Below, one piece after another: positions 40,317 through 49,140 of a stretch of DNA of 64,000 nt. Under the pieces are notes generated by a model. It had not been told where the DNA came from, did no database searches, and saw only the letters and a program-made list of their open reading frames with translations. Source of the DNA: Planctomycetota bacterium (GTDB lineage: Bacteria; Planctomycetota; UBA8742; UBA2392); assembly GCA_019636195.1 (NCBI GenBank), contig JAHBYA010000007.1, positions 112,508 to 176,507 on the forward strand, read 5' to 3'. A program made the position numbers and the translations under genes. Numbering within the stretch: the stretch's first letter is position 1; each line of letters opens with the position of its first letter.

Positions 40317-41518
40317 AGCTGGCGCTGCTGCTGCTGTCGTTATGCGGCGCGTTGCACGCGCAGGACACTGCGTTGCTGGAGCGCGCGCGCGGCGCACTGC
40401 CGTACCTGGGTTCAGGCGTGCCTGAGCTGCGGCGCGGCGCCGAGGTCGTCGTTGAGAATGCCGCGCCCAAGCATTTCGAAGCACTCGAGAACGAGCTGCC
40501 GGGCCTGCCGCGGCCCGCGCGGCAGAGCCTGTTCCGGATTCTGGCCGGCACGGACCACTCGCGGCGCATCCCGTTGTGCGTGAACATGCTGTGCGACCCC
40601 GACGTGCTGCGCATGGAGCGCATCCATGCATGGCGCGCGCTGCTGCGAGTGCCTGCCGACGAGCTGTTGCGCGAACTGGAGCGCCGCCTTGCCGAAGAAA
40701 CCGCCGGCGACTACCGGCGCGTACAGTTGTGCGGCGTGCTGGGCACATTGTCCAGCGCACGCGCGCAGGGCCTGGCGGAAGCCATGCTCGAAAAGGCCAC
40801 GCCCGGCAGCATGCTCGCGTTTGCCGCCGAAGACGCCGCGCTGCGCAGCACATTTGCCGGCAGCTTCGGACAACCGGCGTGGGCGCGCTACCAGGCGCGA
40901 CGGGCCGGCGCGCCCAAGGCCACGCTGCGCCAGTTGCTGGCGCTGCTGGACGACCTTGCACAGCCGCGAGCCTCAGACCGCGCCGAAGCCGCCCGGCAGC
41001 TGACTGTCGCGATCGGCGGTGACGAGCGTGTACTGCTGGCGCTGGCGCGCAGCCCCCTGCCCGAGCGCGCGGCATTTGCGCTCACGCGCCTTGCCGCGAA
41101 CCCGCCGCGCGAGCTGGCGCTGGCGGCACAGGCCGTGATGCTGGACCTCACAATCACAGCCGACCAGACCGTCGCGCTGCTAGCCATGGACGTCGGCATC
41201 GCGGGCCGACCGCCGACCAGTGATGAACTTGAGCAGTTGCGCCCGATTGTGGGGCGCGACGCGATGGCACGGTTTGAGTCAATCCTTGAAGGCATGGCCC
41301 GCGGCGGCAACCTGGCTGACTTGCGCGACAACAACCGGCGCCTGTCCGCCCGTCTGCGCCCGCTGCTATTGCGGCGCGGGCCGGCAGACCCGGAAGTGCG
41401 CCAGCTATCCGCTGAGCTGGGCAGCGTGCGCGCCAGGTTGCAGGCGCTTGAGCAGGTGTGGGCCAACGGTTGGCGCCGCGAGTTTGAATCCTCCATTCTG
41501 GCCGCCCGGGAAGACTGA
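40313..41518 (+). CDS. Secreted alpha-helical (HEAT-like) protein
   Basis: 401 residues. A signal peptide ('MKLALLLLSLCGALHAQ') is followed by Ala/Leu/Arg-rich helices ('HFEALENELPGLPRPARQSL', 'RIPLCVNMLCDPDVLRMERI', 'SPLPERAAFALTRLAANPPR') that look like HEAT- or armadillo-type repeats. A coiled-coil end follows ('VRQLSAELGSVRARLQAL'). The ATG overlaps the lnt stop (ATGA), so it is co-translated with lnt. It might be an envelope scaffold. No precise family recognised. Confidence 0.75.
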   Translation: MKLALLLLSLCGALHAQDTALLERARGALPYLGSGVPELRRGAEVVVENAAPKHFEALENELPGLPRPARQSLFRILAGTDHSRRIPLCVNMLCDPDVLRMERIHAWRALLRVPADELLRELERRLAEETAGDYRRVQLCGVLGTLSSARAQGLAEAMLEKATPGSMLAFAAEDAALRSTFAGSFGQPAWARYQARRAGAPKATLRQLLALLDDLAQPRASDRAEAARQLTVAIGGDERVLLALARSPLPERAAFALTRLAANPPRELALAAQAVMLDLTITADQTVALLAMDVGIAGRPPTSDELEQLRPIVGRDAMARFESILEGMARGGNLADLRDNNRRLSARLRPLLLRRGPADPEVRQLSAELGSVRARLQALEQVWANGWRREFESSILAARED

Positions 41519-41521
41519 GCC

Positions 41522-42697
41522 ATGCCGCAACGCTACGGGCCGCCTGACGGCGACGCCGAAATCCGGCACTACGCGGGCATCGTTGCCGTAACCTTTGCCG
41601 GCGAGTTGCCCGCCTTCGAAGACTGGGTGCGATCTTTCGGGCCTGATTTGCGCGTGCTGCGCGACCAGGGCGTGGTCGCCGGCCTGACCATCTATCGCAT
41701 GGGCCAGTACTTCGGCGGCAAGAGCGTCCCGACGTGGGGGATCGCCGGGGTCGCGGTGCCGCCGCACCTTCGCGGCAGCGGGCTGGGCCTTGAGCTGATG
41801 CGCGCCAACCTGCACGAGAACTTTGAGCACGGCCCGCCGCTCAGCACGCTTTACCCAGCCGCGCCCGCGCTGTACCGCAAACTGGGCTGGGAGTTCGCCG
41901 GCACGCGCACGCTGCTGCGCATGCGCCTGTCGGACCTGCCTGCCGAGGACAGCGACGCGAGCGTGCGGCCTGCCGCCGACAGCGACGAAGCCGCGATCCG
42001 CGAGCTGTACCGTGGACTCCATGCGGGCCTCAACGGCTGTCTCGACCGCAGTGAAGCAATCTGGCAACGCCTGCGCCGGGCGCCGCGCGAGACGCCCGTG
42101 ATGCAGTTCGTGGCCGAGCGTGAGGGCCGGATCGCGGGCTACCTGATGTACCTGCAGAAGCGTGACGTTCCGGGCCGCTTCTCATTTGATGTGGTCGTGC
42201 GCGAACTGGTGGCCGCAGATGCGGGCGCGGCCCGGTCACTGTTGGCGATGCTGGCAAGGCATCGCAGCGTGGCGCGCGAGGTCACGTTGCCCGCATCGCC
42301 GCACGACCCGCTGTTGCATGAGGTGCTGCGCACACAGGAGATTCCGGTTGAGTCACACATGGGCTGGATGCTGCGGGTGGTGCGCCCCGCGGAAGCCCTT
42401 GAATCGCGCGGCTACAGCCCGCACGTCGCCGCCCGCGCCTGCGTGGAGATTCACGATCCTGAGCTGCCGCAGAACTGCGGTACCATCACGCTGGCGCTGG
42501 AAGGCGGCGAGATGCGCGCAAGCAAGGGTGGCAGCGGCCCGCGCCTGGACGTGCGCGGCCTGGCTGCGCTGTATGCCGGCCACCTGTCACCCGGCGAGTT
42601 GCGCGCCGCCGGCCTGCTTGCCGGGAGCGCCAAGCATGACGCTGCGCTGGCGGCGATGTTCGCGGGCCCGTCACCCTTCACGCCCGACTTTTTCTAG
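41522..42697 (+). CDS. Eis-like GNAT acetyltransferase
   Basis: 391 residues. The first GNAT lobe has 'TWGIAGVAVPPHLRGSGLGL' (acetyl-CoA loop), 'LYPAAPALYRKLGWEFAGT' and a second GNAT-like lobe (about 140-285, 'RIAGYLMYLQKRDVPG'). The C-terminal 100 residues are SCP2-like and end 'PFTPDFF', as in the Eis family where the terminal carboxylate takes part in catalysis. Mycobacterial Eis acetylates amines in aminoglycosides and proteins; the natural substrate here is unknown. It starts three bases after the helical protein's stop and its end overlaps the convergent glycosyltransferase gene by 27 bases. Confidence 0.87.
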   Translation: MPQRYGPPDGDAEIRHYAGIVAVTFAGELPAFEDWVRSFGPDLRVLRDQGVVAGLTIYRMGQYFGGKSVPTWGIAGVAVPPHLRGSGLGLELMRANLHENFEHGPPLSTLYPAAPALYRKLGWEFAGTRTLLRMRLSDLPAEDSDASVRPAADSDEAAIRELYRGLHAGLNGCLDRSEAIWQRLRRAPRETPVMQFVAEREGRIAGYLMYLQKRDVPGRFSFDVVVRELVAADAGAARSLLAMLARHRSVAREVTLPASPHDPLLHEVLRTQEIPVESHMGWMLRVVRPAEALESRGYSPHVAARACVEIHDPELPQNCGTITLALEGGEMRASKGGSGPRLDVRGLAALYAGHLSPGELRAAGLLAGSAKHDAALAAMFAGPSPFTPDFF

Positions 42698-44857
42698 CAC
42701 GCTGCGATACAGCGCGGCGTAGGCGGCGGCCGTTGCCTGCGGCGTGAAGCGCGCGGCGTTGGCCAGCCCCTTCTCTGAAAGGTCGCGGCGCAGCCCGGCG
42801 TCGTTCAGCACGCGGGCCACCGCCTCACGGATGGCGCCGGTATCGTTCGGGTCAACCAGCAGGGCAGCGCCGCCGGCAACCTCGCTCATCGGCATAACTT
42901 GCGAGGTCACGACCGGCGTGCCGCACGCCTGTGCCTCAATGATCGGCATGCCGAAGCCTTCATACGTTGAAGCAAACATAAGCGCCCACGCGCGGCGGTA
43001 CAGCGCGGCCATACTTGACGCGTCAAGATTCTCGATCGCTTGCAGATCCAGCCCGCGGGCAAGCCGCTCCTGCCCATCGTCCAGCCGGCCGACGACCATG
43101 ACCTTCACGTCAAGGCCGTGCAGCGCGGGCAGGGTGCGCGAAAGGTTCTTGTTGGCGGCTGTACCGACCAGCAGCAAGGTCGGTGCGGTTGCTCGGGCCG
43201 CCGGGTCAGGCGCAAACTCCGGGTTGGCGCAATTGGGCACGACAGTGATGGCATCGGCTGGTACGCCGGCCACCGTCGCCAGTTCATCGCGCGAAAACGC
43301 CGAGATTGTGCTGATTGCTGCCACCCGTGCCGCCGGCAACGAAAACCACAGCTTGCGCAACAGCCAGCGGCGAAGGCCCGACTTGCCGCGCAGTACGCCG
43401 CAGTCATGGACCGTCAGCACCGTTCGCGCTCCCGGCAGCGTCAGCGCCAGGAAGTGCACGTCGCCCGCAATGTGGTACAGATCGGCCTTGAGGCCGCGCG
43501 CCCACGCCAGTGCGCGCAGTCGCGGGATCAGGCCGCGGCTTGGGTGCGGGCAGACGGCAACGCGCGGCTTCAGGTCAGGCTCGCTGGCAGCGCGCACCTG
43601 TTCAAACAGCACTTCCATGCTGTGGTGACCCATGCCGGGCTTGCGCTGGATGTGCACGACTTTCGCCTTCGGCGGCAAGGACACAAACGTGCGTAAGTAG
43701 CCGCGCTCGAAGGCTTCCAAGCCCCAGCGCCGGTGCGCTTCCTCGTGCCACTTTGTTGCGTCAATCGTGCGTGCCGACTGTGACTGTGCGGCTGCGGCCA
43801 GTGCGTCCACGTCGCCGACCGGCACTGCCTGCCCGAACTGTAGGCCAAGCCACTCGCGTACGCCGCCAGTGTCATAGGCGGCGACCGGGCAGCCGGCGGC
43901 AATCGCCTCCGGCCCGACCATGCCCCACGTTTCGTAGAGGCCGCTGGGCAGCAGCAGGCACGATGCCTCCGCATAGGCGCGCGCCAGTGCGTGCTGGTCG
44001 CTGTGGCCGTGGAAGACGGCGTTCACGCCGTGCCTTGATGCCAGGTCTTCCAGCGCCGGCTGCTCTTCGCCTTCGCCGTGCAGGTGCAGCTCACTGCCGG
44101 CCATGCGGGCGGCGGCCAGCACCGCGTCGCGAACACCCTTGGGCCGCGACAGCCTGCCGACGTAGAGCAGGCGGCTGGGTATGCGTTGCGCGGCGACTTG
44201 TTGCGCGACCAGTGGCGGGTGCAGCAGCGCAGCATTGGTCGCCGCGCCGATGGTGCCGAGAAACAAGTCGCGCATCGAGGCGCTGTTGAACACGACCAGG
44301 TCCGCGATCTCGGCGATTGTTCGCGTGACCGGCCCTCGCGTGAACGCCCGCAGGCGCTGCTGCATCGGGAACGCTGTGCCGTCGGGCAGCGACATGCAGC
44401 CTTCAAAGGCATGCACGCCGATGCAGCCGATGCCGGGGTTGCGGTGGCAGGGTTGGCCGCTGCGGGGCAGGTAGCGGCCCAGCGCCGGGCAGGTCAACTC
44501 AGGCGTATGCACGAACACGACCTGGCGCAACTTGCCCTTGAGTGCGCTCATCAGGTCAAGCGGGGCCAGCCGGTGGTATTCAACGCGCCCGGCAAACGCA
44601 GCAACCTCATGGGCAAGCTCGCGCACAGCGGAGGCGCGCTGGAACCAGCCAATCGGCGACATCGCCTCGCTGAGCGTGCGGCCGCACGGCTGGACCGGAA
44701 CGCCTTGAAACTCGCGGACGCTGCCCGGTGCATCCTGCGTAAACAGGCGCACCTCAAGCCCGAGTCGCTGCTGCACGCCGATCAACCGTTGCAGATAGAC
44801 CTCGGTGCCGCCGCGGGTCAGTACCGAGGGCGTGACGATGGCGATGCGCCTATCCAT
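42671..44857 (-). CDS. Two-domain GT4 glycosyltransferase fusion
   Basis: 728 residues with two complete GT-B glycosyltransferase modules. The first (about 1-380) starts 'IAIVTPSVLTRGGTEVYLQR' and has 'RLLYVGRLSRPKGV' and 'LYETWGMVGPEAIAAGCPVA' (E-x7-E type motif). The second (about 400-728) has 'HIAGDVHFLALTLPGARTVL', 'ANKNLSRTLP' and 'STYEGFGMPIIEAQACGTPV'. Each would transfer a sugar from a nucleotide sugar to a growing glycan at the inner face of the cytoplasmic membrane. Last gene of the exporter operon; the start overlaps the upstream stop by 8 bases. Dual enzymes may add two sugars in sequence. Confidence 0.9.
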   Translation of the reverse strand: MDRRIAIVTPSVLTRGGTEVYLQRLIGVQQRLGLEVRLFTQDAPGSVREFQGVPVQPCGRTLSEAMSPIGWFQRASAVRELAHEVAAFAGRVEYHRLAPLDLMSALKGKLRQVVFVHTPELTCPALGRYLPRSGQPCHRNPGIGCIGVHAFEGCMSLPDGTAFPMQQRLRAFTRGPVTRTIAEIADLVVFNSASMRDLFLGTIGAATNAALLHPPLVAQQVAAQRIPSRLLYVGRLSRPKGVRDAVLAAARMAGSELHLHGEGEEQPALEDLASRHGVNAVFHGHSDQHALARAYAEASCLLLPSGLYETWGMVGPEAIAAGCPVAAYDTGGVREWLGLQFGQAVPVGDVDALAAAAQSQSARTIDATKWHEEAHRRWGLEAFERGYLRTFVSLPPKAKVVHIQRKPGMGHHSMEVLFEQVRAASEPDLKPRVAVCPHPSRGLIPRLRALAWARGLKADLYHIAGDVHFLALTLPGARTVLTVHDCGVLRGKSGLRRWLLRKLWFSLPAARVAAISTISAFSRDELATVAGVPADAITVVPNCANPEFAPDPAARATAPTLLLVGTAANKNLSRTLPALHGLDVKVMVVGRLDDGQERLARGLDLQAIENLDASSMAALYRRAWALMFASTYEGFGMPIIEAQACGTPVVTSQVMPMSEVAGGAALLVDPNDTGAIREAVARVLNDAGLRRDLSEKGLANAARFTPQATAAAYAALYRSVLEKVGREG

Positions 44858-45992
44858 CGGCGCACCCCAGTACATCGCGCCAAGCGACCTCGAACTGTTG
44901 CTCGCTGCAATGCTGCCGCACATGCGCGTGCGCGGACTTGCCCATGGCGGCCAGCGCGCCGCGGTGTTTCGCCAGGCGCTCAATGGCATCGGCAGCCTGC
45001 TTGACCAATGCGTCCGCGGGCGCCGCGTCGAGCAGCACGCCGTTGGTGCCGGCTTCAATGTGCTCTGGGATCGCGCCGACGGCGGGCACCAGCGGCACAC
45101 AGCCGCGCGCCATGGCCTCAAGCATTGCCATGGGCAGACCTTCGCGCTGGGACGTCAGCAGCAGGACGTGCGCCTGGTCGTAATGCCGTGCCAGTGCATC
45201 GGCATCGGTGACCAGCCCTTCGCGGCGCACGCCGGGCAGGTCGGCAGCGATTTCGCCGACCGCGACGAATTCGGCCGTCGTGTTGCGCCGCGCGACTTCG
45301 GCTGCGACGGCAGCCACAAGGTGCACGCGCTTTTCCGGCGTGTCGCGGCCGACGTACAGCACACGCAGCGGTCCGCCCGGCTTGTCGGGTGGGGTAGCCG
45401 GCGCCGGGACAGCGTTGGGGATGACGCGGATGTGCGCCAGCAGCGACTCGGGCCAGCCGAAGGCTTCGTACAAAGTAGCGAACTCAGACTTGATGCGTTG
45501 CGACAGGACAACGCGGGCGTTGAGGCGGCCGGCGACCGGCATGCTGAAGTGTTCAAACTCAACGCCGAAGTTGTGGATCAGGTCAACGCAGCGCACGTGT
45601 GCGCCAAAGTACGGCAGCAAGCGGTAGAAGAAGTGGCTGAAGGCGCCGAAGACGACGGGGTGCTTCGCGCGATTGATCTCGGCGGCGATGCGCGCTTCAT
45701 TGAAGTATTCGCGCACGCGTGAGCGGCGGCGCGGGTGCAGGATGTACGGTTTGCAGTGAGCTTCAAACAGCGGCAACAGCGCCGCGCCGCGGGGCGGCTC
45801 GGTGAACACGACCACAGGGTTGCGGTCGGCGACGGCCTTGATGATCTGCGCGTGGACGCGCTCGGCGCCGCCCATGTCAGGCGTTGCAAAGAAACAAAAA
45901 AGCTCGCGACCCCGGAAGCGATTGGCCAGCACGCCGGCCAGAAACCCCGGCGGGGCCAGCAGCATGCGCGCAAGGGTGGCAGGCAAGCTCAA
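44850..45992 (-). CDS. GT4-family glycosyltransferase
   Basis: 380 residues. The N-lobe has 'FCFFATPDMGGAERVHAQII', the C-lobe 'LRVLYVGRDTPEKRVHLVAA' and 'SQREGLPMAMLEAMARGCVP', the donor-site motif of family GT4. The start is uncertain. TTG 45992 overlaps the upstream stop (TTGA) and has GGGAG upstream; the first ATG is 9 codons later. A short hydrophobic stretch at residues 10-25 may help membrane association. Donor and acceptor unknown. Confidence 0.87.
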   Translation of the reverse strand: MSLPATLARMLLAPPGFLAGVLANRFRGRELFCFFATPDMGGAERVHAQIIKAVADRNPVVVFTEPPRGAALLPLFEAHCKPYILHPRRRSRVREYFNEARIAAEINRAKHPVVFGAFSHFFYRLLPYFGAHVRCVDLIHNFGVEFEHFSMPVAGRLNARVVLSQRIKSEFATLYEAFGWPESLLAHIRVIPNAVPAPATPPDKPGGPLRVLYVGRDTPEKRVHLVAAVAAEVARRNTTAEFVAVGEIAADLPGVRREGLVTDADALARHYDQAHVLLLTSQREGLPMAMLEAMARGCVPLVPAVGAIPEHIEAGTNGVLLDAAPADALVKQAADAIERLAKHRGALAAMGKSAHAHVRQHCSEQQFEVAWRDVLGCADG

Positions 45993-47170
45993 AGGCCCAT
46001 CTCCCGCGTGATGATCGCCGCACTGCGTTTCCAGTCAAACGGCGCCATGGCTGCATGCAAGGCGGCTGGGTCAGGCGCAGGAAAGCTCGCCGGGTCAGCC
46101 AAAGCCGCGGCCCATGCCTCGACCGATGCATCGGCCGTAAAGCGCAGGTGTGGCAAAGCCAATCTTTGCAGTTCCCTGAGCGGATTGCAGAGCATGGGCC
46201 GACCGGCAATGCCAAACTCGACTACGTTCAGCGGCGTCGCGTCGTGGGTCAAGGGCCGTAGCTCATACGGGTGGACTCCCGCGTCGCATGCCAGGAAATA
46301 GGCTGGCACTTCGTCTGGCGAAACCGGCCCGACTGCGAAGATGCCGTCTCCGCTGAGTCTTTCACTGCCTGGGCCAACGACGAGCAGCGCAAGCTGAAGA
46401 CGCGTTCTCCTGGCGACTACGAAAGCGCGGGCAAGGGCCTCCTTGCCGTCAAACCCCATGTTGTGGTTGCCGATAAACCCGATTACGAAGCGATCTGACA
46501 GCGCGTGAGCCTCGCGTAGGCGGGCCCCATCAGCGTTGGAAAACCTGCCAAAGCGTTCAAGTGGAACGCCATTAGGGGCGTAAGCTGCCTTGCGGCCGGT
46601 CAGGAACTCGGCGTGGTCACACAAGCTCAGGCTTGATGCGCTGAACGTGTCGCAATTGCGCATGGCGTCGCGCAGAAAGGCACGGCGCGACCGGCCGCTG
46701 ATGGTGTCAGGCCACTCGTCATGAAAGTTGTCGACCAGGTCAAAATGCGCGTGCCAGTCACGTCGCGACTTCGGCGGCGGCACAAAGAAGAACGGGCTGC
46801 TCAGAAACACATGGCTGCACGAGAACCGTCGCAGCGCATTCTGCAACCTGCGCAGATTAGAGGCCGCCCCCAGGCGGTTCAGGACCGGGCCGGTGGCACC
46901 GGTGATGCGCATCCGAAAGCGCGAGAGCGGACCGTCTTCAACGACACTGGTCGCGCATGCCCACAGTTTGGCGCGCATGCGCAACTTTCCCCATAGTCCT
47001 TGGGGTGCGCGGGGAAGCGCGTCACTGCGGTCCAGCGCAAACACATCGGCGTGCTGCGAGATGCATCGGGCAAGTTCAACTTCGCGTACGCGAATGTCCT
47101 GCGCAAACATCATTCGCCCCACCCACAGCACGCGGGGCCTCGCGGAGGAGGGGCTGGCAGTGACACTCAT
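45989..47170 (-). CDS. Glycosyltransferase (GT-B fold)
   Basis: 393 residues. 'RVLWVGRMMFAQDIRVREVE' at the start, 'HFDLVDNFHDEWPD' and 'FVIGFIGNHNMGFDGKEALA' at the inter-domain junction, and 'THDATPLNVVEFGIAGRPML' as the donor-site region. It resembles GT4-type enzymes that act on polysaccharide or teichuronic-acid-like glycans. The start overlaps the upstream gene by ATGA. No predicted signal; acts in the cytoplasm. Confidence 0.85.
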   Translation of the reverse strand: MSVTASPSSARPRVLWVGRMMFAQDIRVREVELARCISQHADVFALDRSDALPRAPQGLWGKLRMRAKLWACATSVVEDGPLSRFRMRITGATGPVLNRLGAASNLRRLQNALRRFSCSHVFLSSPFFFVPPPKSRRDWHAHFDLVDNFHDEWPDTISGRSRRAFLRDAMRNCDTFSASSLSLCDHAEFLTGRKAAYAPNGVPLERFGRFSNADGARLREAHALSDRFVIGFIGNHNMGFDGKEALARAFVVARRTRLQLALLVVGPGSERLSGDGIFAVGPVSPDEVPAYFLACDAGVHPYELRPLTHDATPLNVVEFGIAGRPMLCNPLRELQRLALPHLRFTADASVEAWAAALADPASFPAPDPAALHAAMAPFDWKRSAAIITREMGL

Positions 47171-49140
47171 GACTTCAACCCCCGCAGGCGACGCGTCAGG
47201 CGCAGTACGGGCCCGGGCGTGAGTGCGCGCAAACCGGCCCAGCAGCCTGCCTTGGGCTTCAGGTGCAGCAGTTTCAGCGCTGTGCGTAGGCTCTTGAATG
47301 GCATGCCCTGTGCCTTGTACGCGCCTGCCAGCCGCGCGAGTTGCTCGGCGTAGGCGGCAGGCTCAGGCGCGCCGTAGTGCTGTTGCTGCACCCGCATGGT
47401 TGCTTCCTGCACTTCTGCTACTTTGGTGTTAGTGAGGGTGCCGGTGTGGTCCGTCACCGTGTACAAGACCCGCGCTAGTCGCCGCAGCTTCGTGATACGA
47501 GACAGTCGCACCCACAACTCGTAGTCTTCTGCGAGGTGGTACTCCGGGTTAACGCCACCGCTTTGAGTCCATGCATCCCTTCGTATCAAAAAACACAAGC
47601 CCACTACGTTGCGCTCAGCCATTTCGTGCAGCGGTCCGGTACGCACGACACGGGCCGGAGCACCTGCCCCCACGAGTTCATAGTCGGCAAACATCACGCC
47701 GGAGGGGGGATCTAGCGCAAGCTCGCGCGCCAAGGCCTCAAGCGCGCCGGGCTTGAAGAGGTCGTCATCTCCTTTCCACATCATCAGCTTCCCGGAGGAC
47801 TGCTTCATTCCGGTGTTGATTGCGCGCGAAAGACCTTCATTTTTCTGTTCAATGACGCGCAGTCTTGAATCGCCGGCGAATTCGGCCAAGACAGTCGCCG
47901 ATTCGTCGGTGCTGCCATCATTCACAACGATCAACTCCAGGTTTGCGTAGCCTTGCTCCAAAGTGTTGCGCACTGCCGTGCGCAACATGCTCGCGCGGTT
48001 GAAAGTGGGCATCACCACGCTTACCTTTGGTCGCTCCACACTTGTCAACCAGCTGTACAACGCGGCTTCCCGCGCGTCGATGGCGGCTGAATCGTAGGTC
48101 TCACTGGCGGCGCGGGCCGGCGCAGCCAGCCTTGCGCGGGTTGCGGGCTCGGCGACTTCAGCTATCGCGCGTGCGATGTCGGCAGCACTTTCGGGGTCAC
48201 ATAGAAGTCCGTCCCAGCGTTCGGTCACGAGCTCGCTCATGGGTGCACGGTTTGAAGTAACCACCGGCAGGCCACAAGCCAATGACTCAATAATGCATGT
48301 GCCAAATCCTTCAAACAGACTCGGCAGAATGAACGCATCCGCCCATCGGTACCAGCGCGGCAATTCAGCGTTGGGCACGGCCTCAATGTGGGTGGCAAAC
48401 GGCCATTCCCGCCAGTCCCGCCCGCTGTGCCCAATGTGCACGAGAATCAGCCCGGAGTTCTGTTTGCGGGCGGCTTCGCATGCCTTGAGCAACCGGTCCA
48501 GGTTCTTCTGCGCCACGTCGCGGGCCACGCATAACAACTTTGGGCTGCCGTCGGGCCCGGGGGCGGTCTCGCCTTCGGGCGAGAACAGTGCCCGATGGAC
48601 GCGATTGGGCACGGTGACGACCGCGGCTGGGTCAGCGCCGGCAGCGATCGCGCGTGCAGCTACTTCGTCGGACACAGCCATGAGTAAACGACCGCGTTTC
48701 AGCACCGCGCTGCTGTAGCCGATCACGTTGTGAATGCTGCACAGCACCGGCACGTTCAGTTGCCCGGCCAGTTCCTGCGCCAGCCAGCCGCTCCAGCGCA
48801 CACCATAGGCCCGGATGCAGGTCGGCCCGAACTCCTTGATTTCTTTCAGCCACTCTGCGGGTACGCCGGGCCAGCCGTGCCCGATCTCGTCGCCCATCAC
48901 CGTGTTGAAGTCAGCGCTCTGTACCGCGACCAGCCACGCCTCAAGCGCGGGGACTCTGGGCAGGTGCAGCAGCCTGTGCGGCATGCCGGGCCAGTCGCCG
49001 CCGCGGCCCCAGTCAATCAGTGCAACGTCGTCAAAGAAGCCCGCGGGGTTGTAGTACGCGGCCTTGGTTGCGGCGTCGGCGCCGGCTGCATGCAGCTCAG
49101 AGGGCAACTCCTCGGTGATAACCAGCAGTCGTCGGCTCAT
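47167..49140 (-). CDS. GT4-GT2 glycosyltransferase fusion
   Basis: 657 residues. The first module (1-375) is GT-B/GT4: 'PKLLCVARDVAQKNLDRLLK' and 'SLFEGFGTCIIESLACGLPV'. The second (about 380-600) is GT-A/GT2: 'VSVVMPTFNRASMLRTAVRN', 'LIVVNDGSTDESATVL', and 'KLMMWKGDDDLFKPGALEAL' (D-D-D metal site), then 'YHLAEDYELWVRLSRI' (the ED acceptor motif). The two modules use different folds, so the protein may add two different linkages. ATGA overlaps on both sides tie it to wzt and the next transferase. Confidence 0.9.
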   Translation of the reverse strand: MSRRLLVITEELPSELHAAGADAATKAAYYNPAGFFDDVALIDWGRGGDWPGMPHRLLHLPRVPALEAWLVAVQSADFNTVMGDEIGHGWPGVPAEWLKEIKEFGPTCIRAYGVRWSGWLAQELAGQLNVPVLCSIHNVIGYSSAVLKRGRLLMAVSDEVAARAIAAGADPAAVVTVPNRVHRALFSPEGETAPGPDGSPKLLCVARDVAQKNLDRLLKACEAARKQNSGLILVHIGHSGRDWREWPFATHIEAVPNAELPRWYRWADAFILPSLFEGFGTCIIESLACGLPVVTSNRAPMSELVTERWDGLLCDPESAADIARAIAEVAEPATRARLAAPARAASETYDSAAIDAREAALYSWLTSVERPKVSVVMPTFNRASMLRTAVRNTLEQGYANLELIVVNDGSTDESATVLAEFAGDSRLRVIEQKNEGLSRAINTGMKQSSGKLMMWKGDDDLFKPGALEALARELALDPPSGVMFADYELVGAGAPARVVRTGPLHEMAERNVVGLCFLIRRDAWTQSGGVNPEYHLAEDYELWVRLSRITKLRRLARVLYTVTDHTGTLTNTKVAEVQEATMRVQQQHYGAPEPAAYAEQLARLAGAYKAQGMPFKSLRTALKLLHLKPKAGCWAGLRALTPGPVLRLTRRLRGLKS

